A stretch of DNA of 64,000 bases from an uncultured Lachnospiraceae bacterium (GCA_947246015.1 CAMXQE010000010.1:1-64000); one strand, 5' to 3'; counted from the stretch's first letter, positions 52,159 through 61,280 are shown. The notes: generated by a model from the sequence alone, not told the origin. Translations and numbers: made by a program.

Positions 52159-52668
52159 ATGAGACGTACAATCATTGATGCAAGTCAGTTTGAATTAACT
52201 GAAAAAGTAGTTGCCATCAAGCGTGTAACCAAGGTTGTAAAAGGTGGTCGTAACTTCCGATTCACAGCTTTAGTAGTCGTAGGTGACGGCAATGGACATG
52301 TGGGTGCAGGACTCGGCAAAGCGGCTGAAATTCCTGAAGCAATCCGCAAAGGAAAAGAGGACGCAACCAAGAATCTTGTCAGTGTTGCGCTGGATGAAAA
52401 CAACAGTATTACCCATGATTTTATCGGAAAGTTCGGTTCTGCATCTGTTCTTTTGAAGAGGGCTCCCGAAGGTACCGGTGTTATTGCCGGAGGCCCTGCC
52501 CGCAGCGTCTGCGAACTTGCAGGAATTAAGAACATCCGTACAAAATCTTTGGGTTCGAATAACAAACAGAATGTAGTCCTCGCTACAATCGCAGGTTTAA
52601 GCCAGTTAAAGACTCCTGAAGAGGTTGCTAAGAATCGTGGCAAGTCTGTTGACGAGGTTATGGCTTGA
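52159..52668 (+). CDS. rpsE: 30S ribosomal protein S5
   Basis: 169 residues. The double-stranded RNA-binding part ([27 protein letters not shown]) and GAVPEAIRKG-like region ([16 protein letters not shown]) are present. It acts in decoding fidelity. Normal length. Confidence 0.98.
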   Translation: MRRTIIDASQFELTEKVVAIKRVTKVVKGGRNFRFTALVVVGDGNGHVGAGLGKAAEIPEAIRKGKEDATKNLVSVALDENNSITHDFIGKFGSASVLLKRAPEGTGVIAGGPARSVCELAGIKNIRTKSLGSNNKQNVVLATIAGLSQLKTPEEVAKNRGKSVDEVMA

Positions 52669-52683
52669 AAGGAGAAGTAGAAA

Positions 52684-52872
52684 ATGGCAGATAAGACTTT
52701 AAAAATAACATTGGTAAAATCTCCTATCGGAGCGGTACCCAAGCATAGGAAAACGGTTGAGGCCATGGGGCTCCGTAAGCTGAACAAGACGGTTATTCTG
52801 CCGGACAATGCGGCAACGAGAGGCCAGATTCAGCAGATCAGACATTTGATTAAAGTAGAAGAAAACGATTAA
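52684..52872 (+). CDS. rpmD: 50S ribosomal protein L30
   Basis: 62 residues, [30 protein letters not shown]. Typical size and position between rpsE and rplO. Confidence 0.96.
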   Translation: MADKTLKITLVKSPIGAVPKHRKTVEAMGLRKLNKTVILPDNAATRGQIQQIRHLIKVEEND

Positions 52873-52897
52873 AAGTAAGAGATAGGAGGTGTCAGAA

Positions 52898-53344
52898 ATG
52901 AGTTTGGAATTATCAAATTTAAGACCTGCAGAGGGTTCTAAACACAGTGATAATTTTAGAAGAGGCCGCGGACACGGTTCGGGAAACGGCAAGACAGCCG
53001 GAAAAGGACATAAAGGCCAGAAGGCACGTTCAGGCGCGCCCAGACCGGGTTTTGAAGGCGGTCAGATGCCGTTATACAGACGTATTCCGAAGAGAGGCTT
53101 TACGAATAGAAATACGAAAGACATTGTTGCAGTAAATTTAAGCGTTCTTGAAGTATTTGACGATGGGGCAACGGTTGATGTGGATGCATTGATTGAAAGA
53201 GGTATTGTGAAAAACCCCAGAGACGGCGTTAAGATTCTCGGAAACGGAGACTTTACTAAGAAACTCACTGTGAAAGCGAATGCTTTCAGTGCATCGGCAA
53301 AGGAAAAAATTGAGGCTCTTGGTGGAACAGCAGAGGTGATGTAA
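52898..53344 (+). CDS. rplO: 50S ribosomal protein L15
   Basis: 148 residues, [16 protein letters not shown] with Gly-rich [23 protein letters not shown] start at ATG 52898 with AGGAGG upstream; GTG 52889 falls within that site. The stop overlaps the secY start. Confidence 0.97.
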   Translation: MSLELSNLRPAEGSKHSDNFRRGRGHGSGNGKTAGKGHKGQKARSGAPRPGFEGGQMPLYRRIPKRGFTNRNTKDIVAVNLSVLEVFDDGATVDVDALIERGIVKNPRDGVKILGNGDFTKKLTVKANAFSASAKEKIEALGGTAEVM

Positions 53345-54657
53345 TGTTTACAACCGTAAAGAATGCATTCAAAATCAAGGAAATCAGGAATAAAATCTTC
53401 TATACATTCTTGATGTTAGTTGTGATTCGTTTAGGATCACAGCTACCTGTTCCGGGAATGGACAGAAGTTATTTTTCCAATTGGTTTGCGGCACAGACAG
53501 GCGATGCATTTAATTTTTTGGATGCTTTTACCGGCGGTTCTTTCCTTAATATGTCCATTTTTGCATTGAACATTACTCCGTATATTACGTCTTCCATTAT
53601 TATGCAGCTTCTCACCATCGCAATTCCGAAGCTGGAGGAGATGCAGCGTGACGGAGAGGACGGACGGAAAAAAATTGCTTCCATTACCCGTTATGTGACG
53701 GTAGGTCTTGCATTATTTGAAGCCGGGGCTATGTCTATCGGATTCGGAAGGCAGGGAGCTTTGGAGGAATTCAACGCATTGAACGTGATTACTGCCATGG
53801 CTGCACTTACCGCGGGCAGCGCGTTCCTTATGTGGATAGGTGAAAGGATTACGGAGAAGGGTATCGGGAACGGTATTTCCATCGTGCTTGTAATCAACAT
53901 TATTTCCCGTCTGCCGCAGGATATCAATCAATTATTTGAGCAGTTTGTATACGGAAAATCCATTGCGCTGGCAGTTGTGGCGGCAGCCGTTATCATTGCA
54001 GTTATCATAGCTATGGTTGCGTTGGTTGTCATTTTAAACGGCGGTGTGCGGAAAATTCCGGTACAGTATGCGAAAAAGATGCAGGGAAGGAAGATGGTTG
54101 GCGGTCAGACTACCAACATTCCTTTGAAGGTGAATACATCGGGCGTTATTCCGATTATCTTTGCTTCTTCCCTGATGCAGCTCCCGATTATTATCAGTTC
54201 GCTTGCAGGATACAGGGGGACTGGCGTATGGTCGGAGATTTTAAAAGGACTCAATTCTTCAAACTGGTGTAATCCAAGACAGCCGGTATATTCCATCGGA
54301 CTGCTTGTGTATGTCGTACTGGTTATTTTCTTTGCATACTTCTATACGTCGATTACGTTCAATCCGTTGGAGGTTTCGGAAAATATGAAGAAACAGGGCG
54401 GTTTCATTCCGGGCATCAGACCGGGCAAGCCCACGAATGAGTATCTGACAAAAATATTGAATTATCTCATTTTCATCGGTGCGGTAGGTCTGACTATCGT
54501 GGCGGTCATTCCGTTTATATTTAACGGAGTATTCGGCGCCAGCGTATCTTTCGGCGGAACCAGCCTGATTATTATCGTCAGTGTTATCCTTGAGACGATA
54601 AAACAGATTGAATCACAGATGTTAGTGCGTAATTACAAAGGTTTTTTAAATGACTGA
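53344..54657 (+). CDS. secY: Protein translocase subunit SecY
   Basis: 437 residues with ten membrane helices, FYTFLMLVVIRLGSQLPVPGMD at helix 1 and the plug region FNFLDAFTGGSFLNMSIFALNITPYI. It forms the Sec channel with SecE and SecG, which are elsewhere. It overlaps rplO by one base. An intrinsic terminator follows before adk. Confidence 0.98.
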   Translation: MFTTVKNAFKIKEIRNKIFYTFLMLVVIRLGSQLPVPGMDRSYFSNWFAAQTGDAFNFLDAFTGGSFLNMSIFALNITPYITSSIIMQLLTIAIPKLEEMQRDGEDGRKKIASITRYVTVGLALFEAGAMSIGFGRQGALEEFNALNVITAMAALTAGSAFLMWIGERITEKGIGNGISIVLVINIISRLPQDINQLFEQFVYGKSIALAVVAAAVIIAVIIAMVALVVILNGGVRKIPVQYAKKMQGRKMVGGQTTNIPLKVNTSGVIPIIFASSLMQLPIIISSLAGYRGTGVWSEILKGLNSSNWCNPRQPVYSIGLLVYVVLVIFFAYFYTSITFNPLEVSENMKKQGGFIPGIRPGKPTNEYLTKILNYLIFIGAVGLTIVAVIPFIFNGVFGASVSFGGTSLIIIVSVILETIKQIESQMLVRNYKGFLND

Positions 54658-54731
54658 ATGTAAGCAGGAGGGCGGGGAGGGCGCGTTCGTTCCCCCGTGG
54701 CCCTCATAGGGACTGTAACGGTTCCCTGGAT

Positions 54732-54760
54732 GGACACACGCAAAGCGGTGTCCGTTTTTT
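54732..54760 (+). terminator. Intrinsic terminator between secY and adk
   Basis: GGACAC and GTGTCC with a CGC/GCG extension form the stem, followed by GTTTTTT. It lies inside the ribosomal supercluster and could attenuate read-through into adk-map-infA. Confidence 0.75.
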
Positions 54761-54894
54761 GTAAATACCGGTGTAGATTCCCAGGTTTGTGTCTGTGCTG
54801 CATCCGCAGGCCTGGACTGACTGAACCGGCTGACTGGAATGAAACATATCAGCAGGGCTGAACCAGAAAAAGCAGCGCGGAAGTGAGGTTAAGG

Positions 54895-55539
54895 ATGAAA
54901 ATTATTATGTTAGGCGCTCCCGGAGCGGGGAAAGGAACACAGGCAAAAATGATTGCTGATAAATACGGTGTTCCGCATATTTCCACAGGCGATATTTTCA
55001 GGGCAAATATCAAAAACGGTACAGAGCTTGGTATGGAAGCAAAGAAATATATGGATGAGGGGCTGCTGGTGCCCGACGAACTGACCGTAAAGATTCTTTT
55101 GGACAGGGTGGCACAGCCGGACTGCAAGGACGGTTACGTGCTGGATGGTTTTCCGCGGACGATTCCCCAGGCGGAAGTGTTGGATAAGGCGCTGGCGGAG
55201 CTGGGTGATAAAATCGACTATGCAATCGATGTGGATGTGCCGGATGAGAATATCGTAAAAAGAATGTCTGGCAGACGCGCCTGTCTTGCATGTGGTGCAA
55301 CGTTCCATATCGAACATGTTCCTCCGAAGCAGGAGGGAATCTGCGACAGATGCGGCAAAGAACTGGTACTCCGCGATGATGATAAGCCGGAAACCGTACA
55401 GAACCGCCTTAAGGTATATCATGACCAGACCCAGCCTCTGATTGAATTTTATGGCGGCAAAGGCGTGCTTAAGACAGTGGACGGTACGAAATCCATGCAG
55501 GATGTATTTGATTCGATTGTAGCGGTGCTGGGGGCTTAG
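54895..55539 (+). CDS. adk: Adenylate kinase, zinc-LID form
   Basis: 214 residues. P-loop GAPGAGKGTQA, DGFPRTIPQAE and a long LID holding four cysteines (CLAC and CDRC), as in Gram-positive zinc-binding enzymes. It equilibrates ATP, AMP and ADP. ATG 54895 is used; GTGAGG lies upstream. The 237-base gap from secY contains a terminator but no clear new promoter. Confidence 0.97.
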   Translation: MKIIMLGAPGAGKGTQAKMIADKYGVPHISTGDIFRANIKNGTELGMEAKKYMDEGLLVPDELTVKILLDRVAQPDCKDGYVLDGFPRTIPQAEVLDKALAELGDKIDYAIDVDVPDENIVKRMSGRRACLACGATFHIEHVPPKQEGICDRCGKELVLRDDDKPETVQNRLKVYHDQTQPLIEFYGGKGVLKTVDGTKSMQDVFDSIVAVLGA

Positions 55540-55540
55540 T

Positions 55541-56290
55541 ATGGTATCCATCAAATCTGAGAGAGAAATTGCTTTGATGCGTGATGCGGGGAAAATACTG
55601 GCGGAGGTACATGCCCGTCTCGGAGAATATATCCGTCCGGGAATATCAACTTATGATGTGGATGCCTTTGGAGATAAATTAATCCGGAGTTACCATTGTA
55701 TTCCCAATTTTTTACATTATAACGATTATCCGGCATCTATCTGTGTATCCGTAAACGATGAGGTGGTCCATGGAATTCCCCGCCGCGACCATATCCTTCA
55801 GGAAGGAGATATCGTCAGCCTGGATGCGGGGCTTATATATAAAGGATATCATTCGGATGCAGCGCGGACACATGCCGTCGGGAAGATAAGCCCGGAGGCA
55901 CAGAAATTAATGGATGTTACGAAAGAAAGCTTCTTTCGAGGTATTAAAATGGCAAAAGCAGGAAATCATCTGAATGATATCTGTAAGACGATTGACGGCT
56001 ATGTAACTTCTTTTGGATATGGTATCGTAAGGGATCTTGTAGGGCACGGTATCGGAACGAAACTGCATGAGGACCCGCAGATTCCGAACTTTACCATGCG
56101 CCGCAGAGGAACGAAGCTTCGAAAGGGTATGACTCTGGCGATTGAACCCATGGTGAATATGGGCGGATGGGAAGTGGAATGGCTGGAGGATGACTGGACC
56201 GTAGTAACAGCGGACGGTTCCTTATCGGCTCACTATGAAAATACGATTCTGATTACCGACGGAGAACCGGAAATCCTGACTTTGTTATAG
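55541..56290 (+). CDS. map: Type I methionine aminopeptidase
   Basis: 249 residues. The metal ligands are visible: Asp in SLDAGLIYKGYHSDAARTHAVG, His in GHGIGTKLHEDPQIPNF, Glu in TLAIEPMVNMG and the final Glu in SAHYENTILIT. It removes initiator methionine. It begins one base after the adk stop. Confidence 0.97.
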   Translation: MVSIKSEREIALMRDAGKILAEVHARLGEYIRPGISTYDVDAFGDKLIRSYHCIPNFLHYNDYPASICVSVNDEVVHGIPRRDHILQEGDIVSLDAGLIYKGYHSDAARTHAVGKISPEAQKLMDVTKESFFRGIKMAKAGNHLNDICKTIDGYVTSFGYGIVRDLVGHGIGTKLHEDPQIPNFTMRRRGTKLRKGMTLAIEPMVNMGGWEVEWLEDDWTVVTADGSLSAHYENTILITDGEPEILTLL

Positions 56291-56335
56291 GATACTGCCG
56301 GAACCGCCGGTTATTGGCAGCATGGGAGGATTAGT

Positions 56336-56602
56336 ATGGTTGGATGGTTTGCATCATCAAAGGCAGGGCATGACAAAGATGTAATTTATATCATAGTGAA
56401 GGAAGAAGCCGAATATGTATATTTAGCGGATGGAAAAATCAGAACTCTGGAGAAGCCGAAAAAGAAAAATAAAAAGCATATTCAGATTATCAAAAAAGAA
56501 TCCGATGATATTTTGAAAGAAAAACTTTTGAACGGACAGCAGATATATAATGAAGAGATAAGGAAAGCAATAGGAGGTTTTATATGTCAAAGGCAGATGT
56601 AA
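56336..56602 (+). CDS. KOW-domain RNA-binding protein (L14e-like)
   Basis: 88 residues. The N-terminus fits a small KOW/L14e-like barrel ([46 protein letters not shown]), followed by a helix. The position between map and infA is usual in Clostridia, and a ribosome-associated role is likely but not proven. GGGAGG precedes the ATG. Its end overlaps infA by 19 bases. Confidence 0.85.
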   Translation: MVGWFASSKAGHDKDVIYIIVKEEAEYVYLADGKIRTLEKPKKKNKKHIQIIKKESDDILKEKLLNGQQIYNEEIRKAIGGFICQRQM

Positions 56603-56802
56603 TTGAAATCGAAGGAACCGTAGTAGAGAAACTGCCAAACACCATGTTTCAGGTGGAACTGGAAAACGGCCACAGGGTACTGGCACATATCAGCGGTAAG
56701 TTAAGGCAGAATTTTATCCGTATTTTACCGGGCGATAAAGTTACGCTGGAACTGTCCCCCTACGATTTGTCTAAAGGACGTATTATCTGGAGAGATAAGT
56801 AA
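56584..56802 (+). CDS. infA: Translation initiation factor IF-1
   Basis: 72 residues, [67 protein letters not shown], the complete OB fold. AGGAGG precedes the start, inside the KOW gene. Confidence 0.98.
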   Translation: MSKADVIEIEGTVVEKLPNTMFQVELENGHRVLAHISGKLRQNFIRILPGDKVTLELSPYDLSKGRIIWRDK

Positions 56803-56845
56803 ATAAAGGACGTATGACCCGAAGAGTCAGGCAGGCGGACAGGTT

Positions 56846-56859
56846 GTAACAGTTCAGCC
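56846..56859 (-). repeat. GGCTGAACTGTTAC motif upstream of the rpmJ promoter
   Basis: GTAACAGTTCAGCC is the reverse complement of the 14-base motif found at several intergenic sites (10691, 15418, and a near copy at 40334). Confidence 0.7.
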
Positions 56860-56889
56860 TTACGGGCTGGAAAAACTGGTAAAAAAAGC

Positions 56890-56918
56890 TTGCAAATGGA
56901 AAAATACCATGGTATAAT
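56890..56918 (+). promoter_or_regulatory. Promoter of the rpmJ/alpha operon
   Basis: TTGCAA and TATAAT are separated by 17 bases, after an A-tract. The -35 box and spacing match the S10 promoter at 43303, so the two halves of the supercluster may be co-regulated. Confidence 0.85.
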
Positions 56919-56950
56919 GTAAAACGGTCTTTTTGAAAGGAGGGTTTAAC

Positions 56951-57064
56951 ATGAAGGTTAGATCATCAGTAAAACCGATTTGCGAAAAATGCAAAATCAT
57001 TAAAAGAAAAGGAAAAATCAGAGTGATCTGTGAGAATCCGAAACACAAACAGAGACAAGGATAA
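56951..57064 (+). CDS. rpmJ: 50S ribosomal protein L36, zinc type
   Basis: 37 residues, [20 protein letters not shown] and then [13 protein letters not shown]. The CxxC...C...H zinc ligands are intact. AAAGGAGGG stands before the ATG. Too short for routine ORF calling. Confidence 0.97.
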   Translation: MKVRSSVKPICEKCKIIKRKGKIRVICENPKHKQRQG

Positions 57065-57506
57065 TCCCGGCCGGATAGTAATAAGGAAGAAACAGTAAAT
57101 TATTATGGATGGCAGTGGGGCCTTGTTTGGTGATGATATGTTAAATTGGGAATTAGGAAGTATTCATTTTCGGTATTTTATATTGGAAAATATTTACTGA
57201 AATGGTACTGATTCACATAGATGCATGTCTGGTTTCCGGAAGCGGCGGCAGCGTTCATGCCAATACGTGAAGGAAATCCGGCTGAACAAAGGAACCTGCG
57301 GAGATTACTTGTTGATACCAGGAAAAAAATCTTTCAGAAATTCCCCGGAGAATCCTGCGGATTCTACCCATAGATTAGCGCGGGAGCAGGATGGACGGAG
57401 AAATCTGTCGGAATTTTTTTTGGAAAGGTCGGAATGGTTTTTCCGGTTGGGTGCGGGAGTACCCCAATCAGCTTAGTAACTATTAAAGTAAATGGAGGAA
57501 ATGTAA
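57065..57506. other. Non-coding 442-base gap between rpmJ and rpsM
   Basis: Most Firmicutes keep these genes close. Here the gap has an AT-rich first part and a hairpin-rich second part (TTCCGGAA, GGAGAATCCTGCGGATTCTACC, ATTTTTTTTGG). A frame at 57225-57476 starts at GTG-type codons without a ribosome-binding site and looks unreal. I see no second promoter I trust. It may be a leader target for S4 or a decayed insertion. Confidence 0.5.
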
Positions 57507-57875
57507 ATGGCTCGTATTGCAGGTGTTGACTTACCTAGGGAAAAACGTGTGGAGATTGGTCTCACATATATTTATGGAATAGGTAGAGTAAGTGCAAACA
57601 AAATTCTCGAGGCGGCAAAGGTAAATCCTGATACCCGCGTTAGGGAACTGACGGATGATGAGGTAAAGAGACTTAGTGAAGTGATTGATGCGGATTACAT
57701 GGTAGAAGGTGATCTCAGAAGAGAAGTAGCCATGAATATCAAGAGACTTCAGGAAATCGGATGTTACAGAGGTATCCGCCATAGAAAGGGACTTCCGGTT
57801 CGCGGTCAGAAGACAAAGACAAACGCAAGAACCAGAAAAGGACCCAAGCGTACTGTTGCTAATAAGAAGAAATAA
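57507..57875 (+). CDS. rpsM: 30S ribosomal protein S13
   Basis: 122 residues, [34 protein letters not shown] to the basic tail [13 protein letters not shown]. Contacts L5 and P-site tRNA. TGGAGGAAATG-type ribosome-binding site. Confidence 0.98.
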   Translation: MARIAGVDLPREKRVEIGLTYIYGIGRVSANKILEAAKVNPDTRVRELTDDEVKRLSEVIDADYMVEGDLRREVAMNIKRLQEIGCYRGIRHRKGLPVRGQKTKTNARTRKGPKRTVANKKK

Positions 57876-57987
57876 GGCGATAGGAATGTACGTTTTGCGT
57901 ACCGTTGCTGATTCAGTAAGGCAATTGGATTACAGAGAATAAGGGTAGCATATTAATCAAGAAACAGAGAAAGTAGGTTAGTTTAAA

Positions 57988-58386
57988 ATGGCAAAGAAAG
58001 TTGCAGCAAAGAAAGTAGCAAAAAAACGTGTCAAGAAAAACGTTGAACATGGACAGGCGCATATTCAGTCTTCTTTTAACAACACAATCGTTACATTGAC
58101 AGACAATGAAGGAAATGCCCTCAGCTGGGCAAGCGCTGGTGGTCTTGGCTTTAGAGGTTCAAAGAAATCTACTCCGTACGCAGCACAGATGGCAGCGGAA
58201 ACTGCCGCAAAAGCTGCACTTGTACATGGTTTAAAAACCGTTGATGTTATGGTAAAAGGACCGGGTTCAGGACGTGAGGCAGCCATCAGAGCACTTCAGG
58301 CATGTGGTATTGACGTGACAAGCATCAGGGACGTAACACCGGTTCCGCACAACGGATGCCGCCCGCCGAAACGCCGCCGCGTATAG
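57988..58386 (+). CDS. rpsK: 30S ribosomal protein S11
   Basis: 132 residues with a Lys-rich N-terminus ([16 protein letters not shown]) and [18 protein letters not shown]-type core, ending [18 protein letters not shown]. Platform protein. 112 bases separate it from rpsM. Confidence 0.98.
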   Translation: MAKKVAAKKVAKKRVKKNVEHGQAHIQSSFNNTIVTLTDNEGNALSWASAGGLGFRGSKKSTPYAAQMAAETAAKAALVHGLKTVDVMVKGPGSGREAAIRALQACGIDVTSIRDVTPVPHNGCRPPKRRRV

Positions 58387-58450
58387 TCCGTAAAGCCGGA
58401 TTCAGGGAATGACAGGTTGGAAGAAAACGTATAGATACGTTGTAAACAAT

Positions 58451-58590
58451 AGTGAAGCGTTTGCTAAAATGAGCGAAGCGTTTGTTACAATAAGCGAAGT
58501 GTTTGTTACAATAAGCGAAGTGTTTGTTACAATAAGCGAAGCGTTTGTTGATAAGCGGAGCGTTTGTTGATTAGCGAAGCGTTTGTTAAG
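58451..58590. repeat. Array of 18-21-bp tandem repeats between rpsK and rpsD
   Basis: Seven units of the form AGCGAAGCGTTTGTTACAATA start at 58451, 58472, 58493, 58514, 58535, 58554 and 58573. The first four are 21 bases, then 19, 19 and 18. The array ends 14 bases before the rpsD start, next to its ribosome-binding site. It is not CRISPR: units abut without spacers. Confidence 0.92.
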
Positions 58591-58603
58591 AAAGGAGCCC
58601 GAA

Positions 58604-59197
58604 ATGGCAATTAACAGAGTACCAGTTTTAAAGAGATGCAGAGCTTTAGGTCTTGAGCCTGCATATTTGGGATATGATAAGAAGTCTAACAGAACATCTG
58701 CAAGAGCAGGCAAGAAGATGAGCGAATACGGCCTTCAGCTGAGAGAGAAGCAGAAAGCAAAATTTATTTACGGCGTTTTAGAGAAGCCGTTCAGGAACTA
58801 TTATAAGAAAGCGGACAGGATGAAAGGCATGACCGGTGAGAACCTGATGGTTATGCTGGAAAGAAGACTGGACAGCGTGGTATTCAGAATGGGATTTGCA
58901 AGGACAAGAAGAGAGGCAAGACAGGTGGTAGGCCATCAGCACTTCCTCGTAAACGGCAAGCCGGTACAGATTCCTTCCTATCTGATAAAAGCCGGAGACG
59001 TAATCGAAGTAAGGGAAAAAGCAAAGTCCTTACAGAGATATAAAGATATCCTCGAGGTTACTTCAGGAAGGCTTGTTCCTGAATGGATGGATGTAGACCA
59101 TGAAGCGATGAAGGGAACGATTAAAGAACTCCCTACAAGAGAAATGATTGATGTTCCTGTTGATGAAATGCTTATAGTCGAATTGTATTCCAAATAA
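58604..59197 (+). CDS. rpsD: 30S ribosomal protein S4
   Basis: 197 residues with an S4 RNA-binding domain (ARQVVGHQHFLVNGKPVQIPSYLIKAGDVIEV). The N-terminus lacks the four-cysteine zinc site of some homologues. AAAGGAG precedes ATG 58604. Location in the alpha operon differs from Bacillus subtilis, where rpsD is separate and autoregulated. Confidence 0.98.
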   Translation: MAINRVPVLKRCRALGLEPAYLGYDKKSNRTSARAGKKMSEYGLQLREKQKAKFIYGVLEKPFRNYYKKADRMKGMTGENLMVMLERRLDSVVFRMGFARTRREARQVVGHQHFLVNGKPVQIPSYLIKAGDVIEVREKAKSLQRYKDILEVTSGRLVPEWMDVDHEAMKGTIKELPTREMIDVPVDEMLIVELYSK

Positions 59198-59214
59198 AAT
59201 GAGGTTTTCTGCAG

Positions 59215-59235
59215 CAAGCGGGCTGTTCCCGCTTG
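59215..59235 (+). promoter_or_regulatory. Hairpin between rpsD and rpoA
   Basis: CAAGCGGG pairs with CCCGCTTG around CTGTT. The short T-rich tail is weak, so partial attenuation or processing is more likely than full termination. Confidence 0.5.
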
Positions 59236-59287
59236 TTTGCATACTTATTTATTTGAGTGCAATGGTTCGTAAAGGAGGGTATTTGCA

Positions 59288-60247
59288 GTGTTTGATTTTG
59301 AAAGACCCAATATTGAGGTTGTGGAAATCTCTGAAGATAAGAAATATGGCAAATTCGTTGTGGAACCGCTTGAAAGAGGTTACGGTATCACACTGGGTAA
59401 TTCTTTAAGAAGAATCATGCTTTCCTCACTGCCGGGTGCAGCAGTAAGCCAGATTAAGATTGAGGGTGTACTGCACGAGTTCAGTTCCATTCCGGGGGTA
59501 AAGGAGGATGTGAGTGAGATTATCATGAACATCAAGAGCCTTGCCATCAAGAACAGCAGCGATACAAATGAACCTAAGACAGCATACATCGAGTATGACG
59601 GAGAGGGCATCGTAAAGGCGTCCGATATTCAGGTGGATCAGGATATAGAAATTTTGAATCCTGATTTGACAATTGCGACCCTGAGCGGTAAGGATACCAA
59701 GTTATATATGGAACTCACCATTACAAAGGGAAGAGGTTATGTAGGCTCTGACAAGAATAAAACGGATGATTTACCGATTGGCGTTATTGCGGTGGACTCC
59801 ATTTATACACCTGTAGAGAGAGTGAACGTAACGGTTGAGAATACCCGTGTCGGTCAGATAACTGATTTTGACAAATTAACGCTTGACGTGTATACGAATG
59901 GTACACTGGTTCCTGACGAAGCAGTCAGCCTTGCTGCAAAGGTACTTAGCGAACATTTGAATCTCTTCATCGATTTATCCGAAAATGCCAAGACTGCGGA
60001 AGTAATGGTAGAGAAGGAAGACGATGAGAAAGAAAAAGTATTGGAAATGAGTATTGACGAACTGGAATTGTCTGTTCGTTCTTATAACTGTTTAAAGAGA
60101 GCGGGTATCAATACGGTTGAAGAATTGACCAATAAGACTTCTGAAGATATGATGAAAGTCCGTAACCTCGGACGGAAATCTTTAGAAGAAGTGCTCGCCA
60201 AATTAAAAGAGCTTGGCTTACAACTGAACCCAAGCGACGAAGCGTAG
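59288..60247 (+). CDS. rpoA: RNA polymerase alpha subunit
   Basis: 319 residues. The N-terminal dimerisation domain starts [32 protein letters not shown]. The linker [31 protein letters not shown] leads into the C-terminal domain with [18 protein letters not shown]. It uses a GTG start at 59288 with AAAGGAGGG upstream. Its last seven codons and stop lie inside the first unit of a 76-bp tandem repeat. Confidence 0.98.
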   Translation: MFDFERPNIEVVEISEDKKYGKFVVEPLERGYGITLGNSLRRIMLSSLPGAAVSQIKIEGVLHEFSSIPGVKEDVSEIIMNIKSLAIKNSSDTNEPKTAYIEYDGEGIVKASDIQVDQDIEILNPDLTIATLSGKDTKLYMELTITKGRGYVGSDKNKTDDLPIGVIAVDSIYTPVERVNVTVENTRVGQITDFDKLTLDVYTNGTLVPDEAVSLAAKVLSEHLNLFIDLSENAKTAEVMVEKEDDEKEKVLEMSIDELELSVRSYNCLKRAGINTVEELTNKTSEDMMKVRNLGRKSLEEVLAKLKELGLQLNPSDEA

Positions 60248-60395
60248 CTGAGGAGTTTGGGTGATACTTCGCGAAACTGAAAGTTTTGCGAAGGTACCGC
60301 TGATTCCAAGCGACGAAGCGTAGCTGAGGAGTTTGGGTGATACTTCGCGAAACTGAAAGTTTTGCGAAGGTACCGCTGATTCCAAGCGACGAAGC
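60230..60395 (+). repeat. 76-bp tandem repeat spanning the rpoA stop codon
   Basis: Units start at 60230 and 60306, and the first 14 bases recur at 60382. Each unit contains CCAAGCGACGAAGCGTAG, which encodes the rpoA end NPSDEA-stop in the first copy, and a hairpin CTTCGCGAAAC/GTTTTGCGAAG. The following sequence up to rplQ is otherwise non-coding. Confidence 0.93.
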
Positions 60396-60535
60396 ATGAA
60401 ATCGCATATAGAGTAAGTCCAAAAGGCATATATGTGCGGGCTCATAGATGGAAGCTGCATTCGGTAAGTAAGTCCGAAGCGCATGGCCGGATGTACCATG
60501 GGGAAAACCCCGATTGAAAGAAAGGAGCCGTAAAA

Positions 60536-61141
60536 ATGGCAAAATACAGAAAACTCGGAAGAACATCTTCCCAAAGAAAAGCATTGCTTAGAAATCAGGT
60601 AACAAATCTGCTGTATCATGGCAAGATTGTTACTACACAGGCAAAAGCAAAAGAAGTCCAGAAGATTGCAGAAGGACTGATTGCACTGGCTGTAAAAGAA
60701 AAAGATAATTATGAAACCGTTAAGGTAACAGCAAAGGTACCCCGCAAGGACAAGGATGGCAAGAGGGTAAAGCAGATTGTGGATAAGGATACCAAGGCAG
60801 TTCTTTCCGAAACCCACCGCGATAAAGACGGTAAGATTTTAAGAATCGACAACGGTGTTACGGTAACGGTTTATGATGAAGTGGAGAAGGAGATTAAAAA
60901 AGACCTTCCTTCCAGACTTCATGCAAGAAGGCAGATGCTGAAAGTATTGTATCCGGTAACGGAAGTACCTGAGAAAAATGCAGGAAAGAAGAGGGGTACA
61001 AAGAAAGTAGACCTGCCTGCGAAACTTTTTGACGAGTACGGACCGAAGTATGCAGGACGCAACGGTGGTTATACAAGGATTATCAAAATCGGCCAGCGTA
61101 AAGGCGATGCTGCCATGGAAGTAGTTTTGGAATTAGTATAG
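60536..61141 (+). CDS. rplQ: 50S ribosomal protein L17 with large insertion
   Basis: 201 residues, against about 112-130 in most bacteria. The core is present: YRKLGRTSSQRKALLRNQVTNLLYHGKIVTT at the start, SRLHARRQMLKVLY near 125, and KLFDEYGPKYAGRNGGYTRIIKIGQRKGDAA at the end. Between about residues 52 and 125 is an extra charged, strand-rich segment (RKDKDGKRVKQIVDKDTK, HRDKDGKILRIDNGVTVTVYDE). A smaller Lys-rich insert (PEKNAGKKRGTKKVDL) follows near 145. Last gene of the supercluster; a terminator follows. Confidence 0.96.
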   Translation: MAKYRKLGRTSSQRKALLRNQVTNLLYHGKIVTTQAKAKEVQKIAEGLIALAVKEKDNYETVKVTAKVPRKDKDGKRVKQIVDKDTKAVLSETHRDKDGKILRIDNGVTVTVYDEVEKEIKKDLPSRLHARRQMLKVLYPVTEVPEKNAGKKRGTKKVDLPAKLFDEYGPKYAGRNGGYTRIIKIGQRKGDAAMEVVLELV

Positions 61142-61161
61142 TTCATAGTTTTAAGTGAGGA

Positions 61162-61219
61162 AACGGCGATGAAGCAAAGACCGCACAGCGGATGACAGCT
61201 TTAACGCCGTTTTTTTTTC
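61162..61219 (+). terminator. Intrinsic terminator of the ribosomal supercluster
   Basis: AACGGCG pairs with CGCCGTT, extended by GAAGC/GCTT with an inner CCGC/GCGG hairpin, followed by nine T. Confidence 0.88.
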
Positions 61220-61280
61220 TTTCAGGGAAAGGTATGCAGTCTGCGTGGAGGATAGGGAGAAAATCTCCTCTGCACAGTTG

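Noticed and set aside
57225-57476. 83-residue ORF in the rpmJ-rpsM gap
   Set aside because: Non-ATG start, no ribosome-binding site, no domain, and the interval is hairpin-rich.
58451-58590. CRISPR array
   Set aside because: Units of 18-21 bases abut with no spacers, and no cas genes are near.
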